Shown here piece by piece: positions 35,582 to 48,440 of a stretch of 64,000 bases of DNA (positions are counted from its first letter, which is position 1; each line of letters starts with the position of its first letter). Source of the DNA: Epiperipatus broadwayi (Eukaryota > Onychophora > Udeonychophora > Euonychophora > Peripatidae); assembly GCA_028023455.1 (NCBI GenBank), contig JAQFVV010006305.1, positions 1,169,001 through 1,233,000 on the forward strand, given 5' to 3'. The notes beneath the pieces were generated by a model. The model worked only from the letters and a program-made list of their open reading frames with translations, did not search any database and was not told the origin of the DNA. The position numbers and the translations under genes are program-made.

Positions 35582-37380
35582 TCTCTTCTAATGTTAAATG
35601 AACTCTGTTCTAACATCTAGTTCATATATATGCCACACATTAAGAAACCAAAATTTGCTAAAAAGTCTATTTAATCAGACATGTTTAGCATTCAATTTCT
35701 CATTAAAGAACCTTTGGTCATGTCAACCAGCATATTCTTTTTCAGAAAATTGTCCACTCTACTACCAGATATGTGTAATAATGTTATATTAAAACCATAT
35801 CTGTTGCATTTCTTTCATGTATTTCTTGATAGCATAAGATTCACTTCTGTCATCAGTTTTGATTACCATTTGCATTAGCCCTCTCTTACAGCAAGTTTTA
35901 TTTTTAATATTAATATCTTTAATTGATCATTGGTTTCTGGTAATTTATTTATTGGTACACATTGCTGATGTTATGAATATCATAAAGCAGTTTCTATCTC
36001 AATTTTATTGGACTTCCAATATCTAAATTCACTACTACAACTTGGTCACTTATATAGCTTAATAAATATTCTGTATGCATAACATAATAGACAGACATAT
36101 ATCATCTATTTTTTCACATTACATTTTACAGATGTCTCAAAATATCTATTTGCATATTATGATCGAAAATAAATCACAATCACTATGATAATTTGCATAT
36201 AATCTTTACAAGATTTTATTCATTGATTAATATAATTCAATATAATAAAACTGAATAATACAGAATAGTATAAGCGTTATGAAAATAGCACTAGATATTA
36301 ATCAAGTAAAATTAACAACTAGATCACCTCAATTTCTAATGTATAACTAAATACATGATATAATAAAACAAATAACTTGTAAACAAACAAACAAAAAAAA
36401 GTTAAAATAACATCTTTTGTGATTCAAGGTTTTCATAATAAACTATATAATTAGATATCAATAAAGAAAAACGAAAATTAATCACTTCTGAAGAGAAAAA
36501 AATATAAAACATAATATATATATAAAAGATTATTTGCAAAAAACCCATATAATTTGGATTTTCTTTATATATGTCTAAGAATAACATTTTAACTTTAATA
36601 GCAACAATAATAATAAAAACAATCACCTGCCATTGTTTTATATAATGAAATTATAAATACATTAAATATCAGCCTTTTACAGCTATTGTACATGCACTTT
36701 TACGAAATGAATACTTCCACTGCCAATACAAGATATAACATTTAAGAAAGAATAAAATGAATCCACTTATTCTTTCTGAACCCAAATGTTTATATATGGG
36801 CAAATCTTAAGAAATATAAATTATACATTATGATTGTTTAAAAAAACTTTGTTTTGTATCATGGATCACAAATATTTTTTAATTGAAAAAATGGATTGCA
36901 AATGAAAATTGTTCAACTCTAAATAATTTTATAATTATGAACTGTAGCAATGTGTGGCCAGTTACAAGCATCAAATACATGTGTCAAATACAACAAAAAA
37001 TATTTCTAAACACTCAGAAGATAAAGGGTTAAGTTTTATTCAAGTGTCATGTATGAGAATTTCTTTGCATTTCATCTCAAACAAATATCTCCATAGATAA
37101 AATAAAAGTTTTTGTTAACTAATTGTAAAAATTAATTTTTTGGGGAAAAAAAAGTAAATAAAAATTATCTCAGTAAAACATTTAATAAAAGTATCAAATC
37201 CACAATTGAATTTTTCATTAAATTTCATTTATATAGTGCAGGTATTTCAAAATGAATTGGTATTACTATAAAAAAGTAATATACTTGTAATTAAATATTG
37301 ATATTTTTATTATTTTGTTTCCAATTATGATTCATCACCATGTTTTCTTTCCTGTGTTTTTGAGAAACAAATATTGATAA
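35582..37380. other. AT-rich DNA, nothing recognised
   Basis: Overlapping open frames near 35598-35878 and minus 36402-36626 are low complexity. No domains or repeats were identified. Confidence 0.5.
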
Positions 37381-37635
37381 TCGGGGGGGTTTAATTATTT
37401 TAACCCACCCACCAAAAATTGTGGGGGGGGGGATGTCATTTCAAAATTCCCCAAATACATAAATTTATAATAAGGGGTGAGGGGGGGGGTGGTGTTTTTT
37501 GTGACCTTCCCCCCCCCCCGCGGAGGCCAGCACACAAAAAAACCGGGGGGGGGGGGGGGGGGGGGGCGAAAGAGATATTTTAAGTGGGGCCGCCGCAAAC
37601 ATTTCATTAAAATTTTGGGGGGGATGGGAACCCCC
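37381..37635. repeat. G/C homopolymer patch
   Basis: Within about 250 bp there are runs of G7, G10, G9, C11, G22 (37545-37566) and G8, in a genome that is otherwise strongly AT-rich. The open frames through it (plus 37477-37674, minus 37395-37802) are glycine or proline artefacts of these runs. It is either a quadruplex-prone tract or, quite possibly, a low-quality consensus stretch. Confidence 0.7.
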
Positions 37636-40600
37636 CTGTTTATAAAATATAATGTTTGTAAGGCGGAGGGGTAATTAAGCTGGTTTTTGATAAACACAAC
37701 ATTGAGATGTGATGAGGTTGGATGGAAGCAGTTAAGTTGTTCAAAAAACACTTGATAAACATATAAAAAAGGTTGTGATTGCAAATTTAGATCAGAATAC
37801 ATTTTGTGTTGTCAGAGCGTGGACTAGTAGACTTTTCTATGAAGTCCATCATCAGACAGTATATTTATGCGCTAAAAGTTGGAATATTATAAAAAGTGCA
37901 TTACTACTTAAATAAGTAATGGCTTTATATGTATATGGTTTAAATTATATTAGAATGAATTGTTAGAAACTTTAGTAGTCCATCTCTTTCTATATGGAAG
38001 AAGAAATAATGTTGTCTAGTCTTTAAGTAAAAAATGACCCTAACATAAATAAGAAAACTTAGCTGTTCCATCCCAGCTCTATCATATATGTGTACATTCA
38101 TATGCTGTACTCAAGAAAGAAGAAAAGATTTACTGATGCCTGATAATAACCCAGCTAAAGTACTACAAATTCATGAATCAATTACAGGACCAAACATTAG
38201 AAAAATGCCACAAACTATTTGTATGAAATAGAGCAAGTATGCTCTATTTTGTTAATCTACAAACTCAATAAGTGTTAATGAAGCAAATGGGTTAAACGTT
38301 GATTAGCAATTCAGCTAAGAAAGTGTCTAGGAATAGTAACATGACTAACAACCATATAACTTTGTTGACAAATATAAAATAAAAATAATCTTGAGGATTG
38401 CTAAAGTTGGAAGATTAAAGTGTGTTTTATTTTTACTAAAGTTGGATGGTTAAAGTCAGTTTTATTTTTATATAACTATTTTTTTCTAGCAAAAGATGAA
38501 CAAAATGAATTATTACTTATATGAATATATTTTTTTCTCTTAGTGAGTTGATTAATTACTAACTTGTATCAATTTTTTATTTATACTAACCCATTTTTGT
38601 TTAGAGTAAGTATATATTTATATATATTTTTGTTCATTATTTAATTCCTAATTGAGGTACATGGGTTATTAATATCATCTATTCATGTAAGTAATTCAAC
38701 CTTAATGGGGCATGTGGAAGGATAAAAATTATTTTGCGTGTTTATCAAATTTATATATAAAAAAAATGCAGATGCCTTGATAAAGTACGCCATTATTTTT
38801 GGGAATAAAACTGTGGTTGTTATATATATTTTTGCTTTATTCACTTTTCATTTATGCATTTCACAAATTAACTGAATAGTGCAACATTGCTAATGAGTTT
38901 CATGAACCTCAAAGCTATGGTTTTGTGCTAACAGAATTTTTACTAAAGGATATATGTTCGAACTAGGTTGCTATTGGCACTGTTATGGGCCTTTAATAGT
39001 ATAAGTCATCACCATTAATAAATTTTCTAGCCATAATTAGTTAGCCAGTGTCATTTCCATATGATGAACAGAAAATATTAGTTTTGGAGTTGACATTATC
39101 AGCAATAGACTTTAAGGTGATAATGATTCTCAGTACGCTCATCATAATTTATGGCCGAGTTAATAAGCCATTACCTTATATACTTGGAGCCAGTTATCTT
39201 TAGTTGCCCAAGTGTTGTTTGGTTACATTTCAGTAAATTTTATTGTATTTCATAGTTTATTTTTATATATTTGCATATTAATGAACCAAGAAGGTTTTTT
39301 TTTTTTTTTTTTTTGCATTTAGTTCAGATCTAAAGCTCACATTACATCAACCATTTTCCATATACAAAAAAAAAGTATTTTATTTATATTTATCTATATT
39401 CTTTTTACATTATGCATATAAACAAAAAAAAATAAATTAAATTTTATATATAAAAAACCAAATACAAAATATTATTTAAACTTACAATATATAGCTCAGA
39501 AGTAAAATAAATAAGATTAAAATACCATTTATAATGCAGATGTTGAAAGTAAGCAGAGAAAATCATATAAGATTTTGTTTGGTAAATAGAATCAAAAAGT
39601 CAAAGAAAATATAAATAACATAAAACTGATATTATTAAAATATAGTCTTAATATTACATCTAGATAACTATACAAGCAAGTTAACTTTGATTCAAAATCT
39701 TGAGATATTTAAATCCAATTTGGTGGAAGCTGGATATGCCCATGCAAATACAATACTCCTACATTGATGAAAACCTATAGTCAGAAATCAGCCTAGTATT
39801 TGGATGTGACATTAGCATCTAGTTGGTGTTCATTGATTACTCAACCGTATAATAATTGGCTCTGAATGGAGTAAAAAAGATAAATTTCTGCTTCTAATGC
39901 AGATATTAAAAGTAAGCAGAGAGATAGATGATGTTTTGTTACAAATCAAAATATGAATTTGTGAAATGCATAAAAGATAATCAGTTCATTTTAAAATATA
40001 AAGAAAATTAAATAAATAAAGTACAATTTCAAATTGACACACTGAAACATGAAAGAATAAATTCACTATAAATTTATAATGAATATGATAATACTACAAA
40101 AAATTATTCAAACTATGAATTATTTTAAAATATGTCCATCTGATGATACAATACCATAAATCTTTGGTAATATAAAATTACATTAAACTCAATCACCCAT
40201 TATTACTTTCGATTGACATTGGAGGAGCATATTTCTACAAAATTATCAAAATATTTGCACAATAATTTAAAGATATTCTTCTTTAAGACATTGTGTAGCC
40301 ACAAAAAAATAATACAATCTTTGTTAGAATTAACAATGAAATTAAAACAAGAAAATTCTAAATATCATATATCTTTTGATGTAGCCAAAACATATACTTG
40401 TCAAAAGGTTAAATAAAAAACAGATAAAAGAATGGCAAACTGTTATTAAATGATATTATATGTAGTATTGTATTGGCATATATGAAAAATAATATAAATG
40501 ATCTCAGAACTGAAGTCAACCTAAGATGATATGCAATCACTATGCTATGTTGTGACACATATAACTGTGCTCTTAAAAGTTATTACAGGAATTTTGGATA

Positions 40601-41430
40601 AATCAAATACTAAAACAAATTTACAATAGTCCATTAAATAAAATATTCATAACAAATTGAAGTAATTCATAATAAACTAAGCAAATATTGATTACAAAAT
40701 GGTAATAAAACATATAAATGTTCAAGAATATATTAAATTAAGTAGCTGTGAAATAAATTTAACAATTATTTCAATGCAATTATTATAAAATCAATTTAAT
40801 AAATTGAGATATTATATATATAAACTAATCAAAACACATGTAACCTCCTCCCCATCATTTAAATTTAATGTTTGTTATTTTTCAATGCTCAATCAATATA
40901 TATTACTTAAATTACAGTATATGCTATGCAAAAAAAAGAAAAATAAACAAATGGAAAAAACCGATAAATTTAATAAATTTTATGATATGGCAGCAGACAT
41001 TTTTCTGTTTTGGAACATTGTATACAGTATGTTTTTTTTTTAAAAAAAATTAAAATTCATTAATCTAATTTTTTTTTTACAATATGACAGTAGCCATTTT
41101 TCTATTGCAGTGCACTGTTAGTGATCATGTTGAAAGTTCCACTTTATTTTTTCTGAATTTGATTTATAGTATTTTGTATAATAAAATGTTTCTAAATGTA
41201 ATGCTAAAATCTTTATAAAATTTAAGAATATTCATAAAGTTGATATACACTTAAAAACATCAAAACAATTAGTGTAGTCTCTAATAACAAAATTTATTAT
41301 GATCTATAGAAAAAAAAGTTATTGAAGAAAAAAGATATGCCCAGAACATATTTCATTCTGATGAAAGTCAGAATTTGACTATTCATATTATTTTAAAAAA
41401 TAAAGATATGGTAGTTTTTTTTAATATTGT
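37636..41430. other. AT-rich DNA with a short direct repeat
   Basis: No gene recognised. Two related segments about 360 bp apart (about 39531-39590 and 39893-39960) share ATGCAGAT, AAGTAAGCAGAGA and TTTTGTT, and may mark an old element. T and A runs occur at 39297-39314 and 41033-41050. Confidence 0.45.
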
Positions 41431-41921
41431 GATTATGCTCCATAATACCTCCAGAGTTCATGTTAATGGCTTTAATGTGTGATTTTATAATTATTGCTTT
41501 TAATTAGCTTATCAAAAAATTAAATCTATTTTCATTTCATTGATCAAACTAAGATTTTTTTACTTATCTCAATTAAAAATTAATCCTAGATATTTTTGTG
41601 TGATTTTTAAAGAATAATGACTTAGAAATAGTAAATTTGTTTATATTTGAGCTATGGTATCCACTGCATTTTCTTCCAAGTTGTATATTGTAGATCACAT
41701 ATAACAGCTCATATTTTGTAAATAAACTTTGATTATAATAAAAATCCATATCTAGGATAAATATCTAGCTGAGGTAAGTAAAACATAATAATCTTAGTTT
41801 GATCAATTCAACAAAAATAATTTCATTTTTTTGATAAACTGATTAAAAGCAATAATTATAAAATCACACATCCAAGCCATTAACATGAACTCTGGAGGTA
41901 TTATGGAGCATAATTAAAATA
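41431..41921. repeat. Foldback element, about 490 bp
   Basis: The outer ends are inverted copies: ATTATGCTCCATAATACCTC from about 41434 and its complement ending near 41919. Arms of 150-190 bp share AGAGTTCATGTTAATGGCTT and GTGTGATTTTATAATTATTG. The spacer is about 100 bp. There is no ORF. It may be a foldback MITE or another inverted terminal-repeat pair. No target duplication is clear. Confidence 0.7.
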
Positions 41922-42302
41922 GCATTAAAGTAGTGGTTTTAACTCTTAAAATAAAAGATGACTACATGGTGTTGGCAACTATGAAATATCCTGAGTGCCA
42001 AGTGCAATTTCTACAGAGTGATATTCTCTTCAACTAAAAAAAAAAACAAATTTACTTTAATTATATATTGAAATAGCTGCAGAAAAAAGTTCACTTTTAA
42101 GTGAAAATAAATTTTTTGATTCCTCAAAAGGATTCTTGTTGTTGCAACTATTCATCTAGCAGACATGGGTCAATTGCTCACCAACATGTATCAGTCAGCA
42201 TGATTAGTTAGTGGACTTTTTACAGCTAAGTTTACATTCAAGAAACATCATGTCTTCTCATCTCTTAACTAAAATATCACTAAATTTTCTTGAAGGCAGG
42301 AT

Positions 42303-42342
42303 GAAAAAAGTCAATTACATATATATGTAATTGACTTTTTTC
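42303..42342. repeat. Perfect 40-bp palindrome
   Basis: The first half GAAAAAAGTCAATTACATAT is followed at once by its exact reverse complement, with no loop. It could extrude as a cruciform. It lies about 100 bp upstream of a LINE remnant and matches no other feature here. Confidence 0.75.
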
Positions 42343-42429
42343 CTTTTTATCGATATTTACAATAATGATTGACAAAACTAAATATAACCTTTATTTCAAA
42401 GCGATTTTAAAGTTGCCAGCCAAAATAGT

Positions 42430-43509
42430 AATTGATGATTAAAGAAAGAGGGTGCTAAGAATCCCGATTGCTGACTTAGGTTATTGGTGAGCTTTTTCTA
42501 AGCACCTACAATGCAATTCATTTTCAATAAAAGGAAGGTTCTACAAACTGAAAAAATTATTTAATATTAAGTGGACATTGTTGGATTTTGTGAAATTTAA
42601 ATGAAAAGGTGAAGAGACAATTGATTTAAAAAGTGGGCTTATACTTACTAAAAAGACATAAATATTGAAAGTACAAATAGAATGAAATTCATTATAAACA
42701 AAAAGTGAAAAAACAACATTGTATATCAGACCAGTGGCAAAATTAGTTTTTTAAATTAATGGAAAATACTAAAAGCAGATGATTTGAGTTTATGCTGCAA
42801 CTAGATCTTATTGTGATGAAGTAGATTTTTATATACATATACAAAATACTCTTTATACATTTTAAAATTGTTATGAAAAACTTTAATATTAGAATTAGCA
42901 AAGGATTGAAAAATAAAAGTATTATGGTTAAAAATGATATAAATTTTTCAAAAAATGTTAAATCAAAATGGACATAGAAACTAAGTAAAGGTATAGATTT
43001 AAATTAAATTTTGTTAACAAATATATATATATTTCAAAACTGTAATACTTTTAATAGATTTGACACAAAAAGTGATCACTGATTAGTAAGATGTAAAATA
43101 AGTGTAATTAGAGAGATAAAAACTAGTAAAAAAAAGATAGTATCAACAATTGGTATTGATATTCTTAATCTTCAGAATACTCCAATGAATTTAAAATTAT
43201 AATTTTCCAATCATTTTAAAATATCAGCAGACTTTAAAGATGGTTTATACTTGACTGAAATTAATAAGAACATAATTAATAATTTATATAAAACTGCAAG
43301 AAAGATAGCTGGGGGGAAAAAGCAGCAATTTATTTCTTCCTATTGAGACAAGTCAATTTAAGAAGAAAAATAAATATTTTTAAAAAATGATCCAATAAAA
43401 AAAACTGAATATCAAGTTTTGTAAAATGATAGAAAAAAGATAATATATGATATAAGAAAATATAAATTGTGAATTGGCAAGAAAAGCTATAGAAAAGAAT
43501 AAAAATCTA
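42430..43509 (+). pseudogene. RTE-like LINE, 5' half (second copy)
   Basis: It aligns with the copy at 24810-25760. Shared pieces include GEETIDLK, the NFNIRISKGLKNK-like motif (about 42875-42915), the SDH-type region near 43070, and RKAIEKNKNLISVK (about 43470-43518). Many stops and deletions are present, more than in the first copy. The reading is interrupted at 43521 by a ribozyme-repeat array and resumes at 44724. Confidence 0.72.
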
Positions 43510-43629
43510 ATAAGTGTAAAACATTAAAACAGGCAAAACTCTCCATACAGTAGTGCCACTCAATGCAAGCCAGAGTAATCAATGGATGCCAGAAGGTTTG
43601 TGCATAAAATCACTATCTAGTGCCTACTC

Positions 43630-43688
43630 ATCCAATATCCCCAGACTAGTTTCTAGCTTGTGGCTTTCATCAGTTAGGAGCCTTGGAT
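43630..43688 (-). ncRNA. Type-I hammerhead ribozyme, PLE type (core intact)
   Basis: The minus strand has CTGATGA, stem II AGC/GCT around CACAA, GAAAC, TA and GTC (43644-43673). Stem I is ATCCAA with TTGGAT plus TCCTAA with TGGGGA, with one mismatch. Stem II AGC/GCT against GGC/GCC at 2077-2088 is a compensating change. Confidence 0.8.
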
Positions 43689-44071
43689 CTGAGAGCACTG
43701 CATCTAGATCTTAGGATCTAATGCAACTCTCTAGCAGCCACTTTTTATCGTTACTTAACTACAAAACTATGAGAATAAAATTGAAAACAATATTTTCAAT
43801 CCAAGGTCATTAGTTTAGTCATATAGGTCTGAACTCAGTTCAGTACCCATTTTGGTGTCTTTGGTTCTTAATAGCCATAGCGACCCCTATTATATTAGGC
43901 AGGATTGGTATTAAACCACTAAACATCACATGATCAGTATTTCTTATGCTTGTTAATAACTGCTACTAAAACAAGGAAAACTCTCCATACAGTAGTGCCA
44001 TTCAGTGCAAGCCAGAGTAATTAATGGATGCCAGAAGGCTTGGGCATAAAATCCCTATCTAGTGACTACTC

Positions 44072-44130
44072 ATCTAATATCCCCAGACTAGTTTCTAGCT
44101 TGTGACTTTCATCAGTGAAGAGCCTTGGAT
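44072..44130 (-). ncRNA. Type-I hammerhead ribozyme, PLE type (core intact)
   Basis: The minus strand has CTGATGA, stem II AGT/GCT (one G-U pair), GAAAC, TA and GTC (44086-44115). The inner stem I is TCTTCA with TGGGGA. It is the second minus-oriented motif of the array. Confidence 0.78.
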
Positions 44131-44505
44131 CTGAGAATGCTGCACAAGCCTTCTGGCACCTATTGATTACTCTGACTTGCATTGAGTGGCACTACTGTAT
44201 GGAGAGTTTTCCTTGTTTTAATAAGTTATTATCAAGCATAAGAAATGGTGATCATGTGATGTTTAGTGGTTTAATACCAATCCTGCCTAATAAGATAGTG
44301 GTGGCTATGGTTATTAAAGAACCAAAGACACCAAAATGTATGGGTTCTGAACTGAGTTCAGACCTATATGACTATATAAGCTAACAAGCTTGGATTGAAA
44401 TTATTGTTTTCAATTTTATTCTCATAGTTTTGTAGTTAAGTTGAAATAAAAGCTGGCTGCTGGAAGGTTGCATTAGATCCTAAGATCTAGGTGCAGTACT
44501 CTCAG

Positions 44506-44564
44506 ATCCAAGGCTCCTCACTGACCAAAGCCACAAGTTAGAAACTAGTCTGGAGATATTGGAT
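44506..44564 (+). ncRNA. Hammerhead ribozyme motif (core mutated)
   Basis: The core is CTGACCA (44521-44527), with G8 changed to C; GAAAC, TA and GTC follow to 44550. The outer stem I ATCCAA/TTGGAT is intact. Activity is not expected. Confidence 0.7.
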
Positions 44565-44723
44565 GAGTAGACACTAGATAGGGATTTTATGAACAAGACT
44601 TCTGGTATCCATTGATTACTCTGGCTTGCTCTGAATGACACTACTGTATGAAGAGTTTTGCCTTTTTAATAACAGTTATGAGCAAGCATAAGAAATGGTG
44701 ATCATGCGATGATAAGTGTAAAA

Positions 44724-45935
44724 GATCTTAGTATTGGAAGAAAAGTTATTTCAGCAACAAAAAATGAAACTATTATTAAAATAAAAGATACCATCATAGA
44801 ATGCATTGAAGTTTTATTACTAATTATATAAAATATCATCTTCCAATCATCTTTTAAATTATCAAGTTTTTTAAATGAAGGGATTAGATATGCAATTAAA
44901 CCTATAAAGTAAAATCTCCAGGAAATGATAGAATTATTATTTTAAAAGAAGTAGGTGAAAAAAAAAAATAGCATAATTGTTTGCGAAGTTATATACCACC
45001 AAATATCTAAATGATAAAGATGAATCAGATGATTGGAAGAATGCAGTAATAATATTGATATTTAAGGAAGATGAAGAAGATATTAAAAATTACATAGCTA
45101 TTAGTTTTATACAAAACCTTTACCAAGATAATTCCAAGTTGACTACAGGGGACTTTGGATTCTAACAAAGCAAAAGTTAAAGCTGGATTTAAAGTGGTTT
45201 TAGCGCAGTAGATCAATCTAAATATTGAGAAAATTTATAAAAAGGACAAATAAATACGAGTTACCATTATGGTTTGGATTTATAGATTATGAAAAGGTAT
45301 TTGATTTTATAAGCATTTCCATGATGATTAAAGCTTTGGATTATCAAATTATAGACCCAGAATATTATTTTACTTTGAAGAATATTTAACAAAATGAAAC
45401 AGCAATAATTAGATTATATATAGATATTTGAAGATTAACATTAATAAGAGTGAATGGTAAGTTGATTCCATGATCTCTAAATTTTTTTACAGCAGTTTTC
45501 TAAGAAGTATTTTGTTTATTAAAATAGAAAGCTAGGGGAATAAAAGCAAATTGAGATTATTTAAGTCATCTAGATTTTGCAGATGATGTGATTATTTTAT
45601 AAATAAAACTTCAGAACTTCCAAAAATATTGCAAGAGTTACTAGATGAAAATAAGGATGCAGAACTAAAGATACATGTTTAAAAAAAAAACCTAAAATAT
45701 TTATTGGATTTTCTCAGAAAAAAATAGATTGATAATCATGTACTAACAGTTAACAATTACAAGTATCTTGGTCAGATTAATATTATAGATGGAAATGTAA
45801 TAGATAAAATTTGGTAGGAATAACTTAATATTAAAAGGATACGTTTATGTGTTTGAAAAGAAAAAAAATTATAGATGTCTTGTCCGTGTATGAAAATGAA
45901 ATACATGGGTGAGAATATGCACAGAGATTACCTAT
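44724..45935 (+). pseudogene. RTE-like LINE, 3' half (second copy, reverse transcriptase)
   Basis: It continues the copy interrupted at 43509. It reads LSIGRKVISATKNETIIKIK (about 44730-44790), KSPGNDRIII (about 44910-44945), and NDKDESDDWKNAVIILIF (about 45010-45065). Motif A follows as FGFIDYEKVFDF (about 45268-45305). Motif C reads LDFADDVIIL (about 45570-45600) and keeps both aspartates of FADD. The 62-codon frame at 44977-45165 is part of this. The last recognisable block, MKYMGENMHRDY, ends near 45935. The C-terminal end and tail are missing. Confidence 0.8.
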
Positions 45936-46104
45936 AATTTATGTTTTGCTTCAGAAAAATGGTTTAATATTACCTGAAAATCCACTGATTTTGAAGCATT
46001 TCCTCCATAAATTAACATAAACCAATTTTTTTCATTTTTTGAATTTTCATTACTATAGTTTAAAGCTGCAGAGTCCTAAGATGAAATTTCAAGAGTTCAT
46101 TGGA

Positions 46105-46285
46105 ATCAACATATTGGATCATCATCATCATTAACCATTATCAATCCACTGCAGGATAAAAGTCTCTCCAAGTTCAAACCATCTTCTCCGATCTTTAGCT
46201 TCTCTTTTCCATACCACCCCTGCATACTTTATTTCATCCATCCACCTCATGTGGTCTATTTCTGGATCTTTTACAATCTAATATA
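46105..46285 (-). mobile_element. 3' end of RTE-like LINE (fragment)
   Basis: The plus strand starts with the reverse complement of the (GAT)n tail (ATCATCATCATTAACC) and continues TCAATCCACTGCAGGATAAA, which mirrors 58660-58710. Only about 180 bp are present. Orientation is opposite to the LINE just upstream, so it is a separate insertion. Confidence 0.78.
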
Positions 46286-48440
46286 TTGGATATCTTTAAC
46301 AAAATATTAATAAAATTCAACCCTATTATTTAGATTTAGAAAATATATTATAACAACTTCCAAATATTTCACCCCTCAAGAATATATTAAAAAAACCCAA
46401 TTTATTCTTAGTTGCCATAACTAGAAAAAAACATTCGAAACAAACTACAAACTTATCTATCACAATGGTTCTCTAACCTCAATTTAATAAAAAAAAGATA
46501 TAAAGAAAACTTCTACTTGATGTGTTAAATCAGGAAAAACCACAGGGGCAGATAACCTACTTCGAACCCAAGGCCAAAAGGTGATAGATAAAATTAATCA
46601 AGTACCATTATTCACACAAAAGCTGATCAAAAACTTTTATTCAAAAGAAAAGCTATTGCTGTAAAAATTTTTGGTTTTAGTACTCACACTGAAAGCACTT
46701 TCAAAATAAACTAGAACTGATGCTACATTTATTGATCTCACTTGAGATTATGATTTTTTGGAAAGTTTCTATTTAAATGCCTCTAGAATCCTTAAATGCA
46801 GGAAAGCCAATATTTTTCCTTAATGAAAGAATAATAATCATAGCAAAAATTAACAAGGCTCTCACAGGTTGTTTTCTCAGTTACTTTAATATATTCATTA
46901 GAGATCTTAAAAAAATAGAAAATTCATGTATATGGATATTACTTCACAAAATTTATTTTTCATTCTACAAAACAATAGTTTTTTAATCTAAAGATAAAAA
47001 TATTGTGTAAACTCAATATAATCTCATGACAAGACTGAAACACAATTCTTATATTTTGTTATTTAGGAGTAATCTTGGCATAGCCTAATTTATTTTTGTT
47101 AACTACCATATATTAGATTTAAAAATAATGTCCTCTAGGAGTTGGCTGGAAGTAGTTATAATCGTGATGTAAATGGCACCTTCTTTGAAATTAGCACGTT
47201 GTACAGATAAATAATATCTCTGCTTGGTGAAAAATACTCATACTAAACTTCAAAATATAATTAAATATCACTGAAAAAAATATTACTAGCATAGTCAAGT
47301 TCACTTTTTCAGCAATAGCTTCCTATCTTGTCAATTATTTTTCCTGCAGATATCTGAAGACAATTTGCATCACATAAAAAGTATAAAAACTATTACGATA
47401 TAGTTTCATCACTCAGGACATGTCTCAAATCAAGATTCCCTTTTTCAGAATTCCTTTCATCGATCTAAGAATTAAGTCATAAAGCTGTTTTGTTTTTTTA
47501 TTAAGTCATGAATGTGGTTTTTTTTTTAATGTCTACAGTAAAACCTGTAGCAGGATTTGATCTTTTAGATATTATTGGAGACTCAATAACAGATTCAGAA
47601 TTATCCGTAGTTTCTGCGCTTATCTGTTTCATAAATGTAATTTAATATCTGATTTAATGTAGTTGTGTTCTAGCACAAAACCCAAATTTAACTATTTTCA
47701 AATTTAAGCACGCAATGAATGAAGGACATAATGATATTAATAATGAGCCTATCTCCTAATTGGAATCTTTACAGATTTTTATATACTTTCTAAAAAAAAA
47801 TCATTTACTACATAAATAATACAATTATATTTAATATTATTATTCATTTAACACGAGTTGACAATTTGTTCCATCTACGATATTCGATTTATATACTGTA
47901 TTTATCTTTACTTATTTTTTCTACCGAAAAGCCAACCGTTTTACTCAAGTCCCATATCAAACCCAAACAACAAAGTTTGAATATAGAAGTAATTTTTTTT
48001 TTTAATTTTAGAAATATTGTGAATTTACCGTCATTTTTTTCACTACTCTTATTAAAAATTATTTCTATCCTGCAATTTCTCAGAAATTTTGGTCGTTTTG
48101 CACATCAGTCACTTAATAAGATAAAAACTATTTGCAACTATTATTTATTTCCGGTAATCAATAAATTGTTTAGCTCTTTTCACTTTAATCAATAATATTG
48201 TATATAGGTAAATTTAAAGGCACATTTTAATTTGCTTTTATCGAGAAATATACAAAAATTTGGATTACACTAGAGGTTAAAAAAATAAATTCATAGTTTT
48301 GACTTCCATTCATCAATGATACAATCTTAGTTTTACAAACAAAAAAATAAAAATCATAGCATAATATAAAATTGTAAGTTATGATTTTTCATTATTTTTA
48401 AAATTATCAAATTGATTATTATTTATATCAAAGATGTAGA
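46286..48440. other. AT-rich DNA, nothing recognised
   Basis: A 109-codon plus frame (47866-48195) starting MFHLRYSIYILYLSLL is the longest here. It is hydrophobic and biased, with no recognisable domain and no repeat match. I treat it as unassigned. Confidence 0.45.

Larger units (their letters stand above)
43522..44711. mobile_element. Ribozyme repeat array with 12-bp target duplication, inside the LINE
   Basis: A 1,190-bp insertion flanked by the perfect duplication ATAAGTGTAAAA (43510-43521 and 44712-44723). It holds one minus-oriented unit (about 43522-43970), a second partial minus unit (about 43971-44140), and plus-oriented sequence from about 44141 with one full unit of about 455 bp (44196-44650) and the outer border. 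It has three hammerhead motifs, two on minus and one on plus. There is no PLE coding sequence. The 89-codon frame at 44115-44384 is repeat sequence, not a gene. Confidence 0.85.

Noticed and set aside
37395-37802. 135-codon proline/glycine-rich ORF
   Set aside because: It is open only because of homopolymer G and C runs, which may be sequencing errors.
44115-44384. 89-codon ORF starting MKSLGSENAAQAFWHLL
   Set aside because: It lies wholly inside the ribozyme-repeat array and reads repeat sequence; not a gene.
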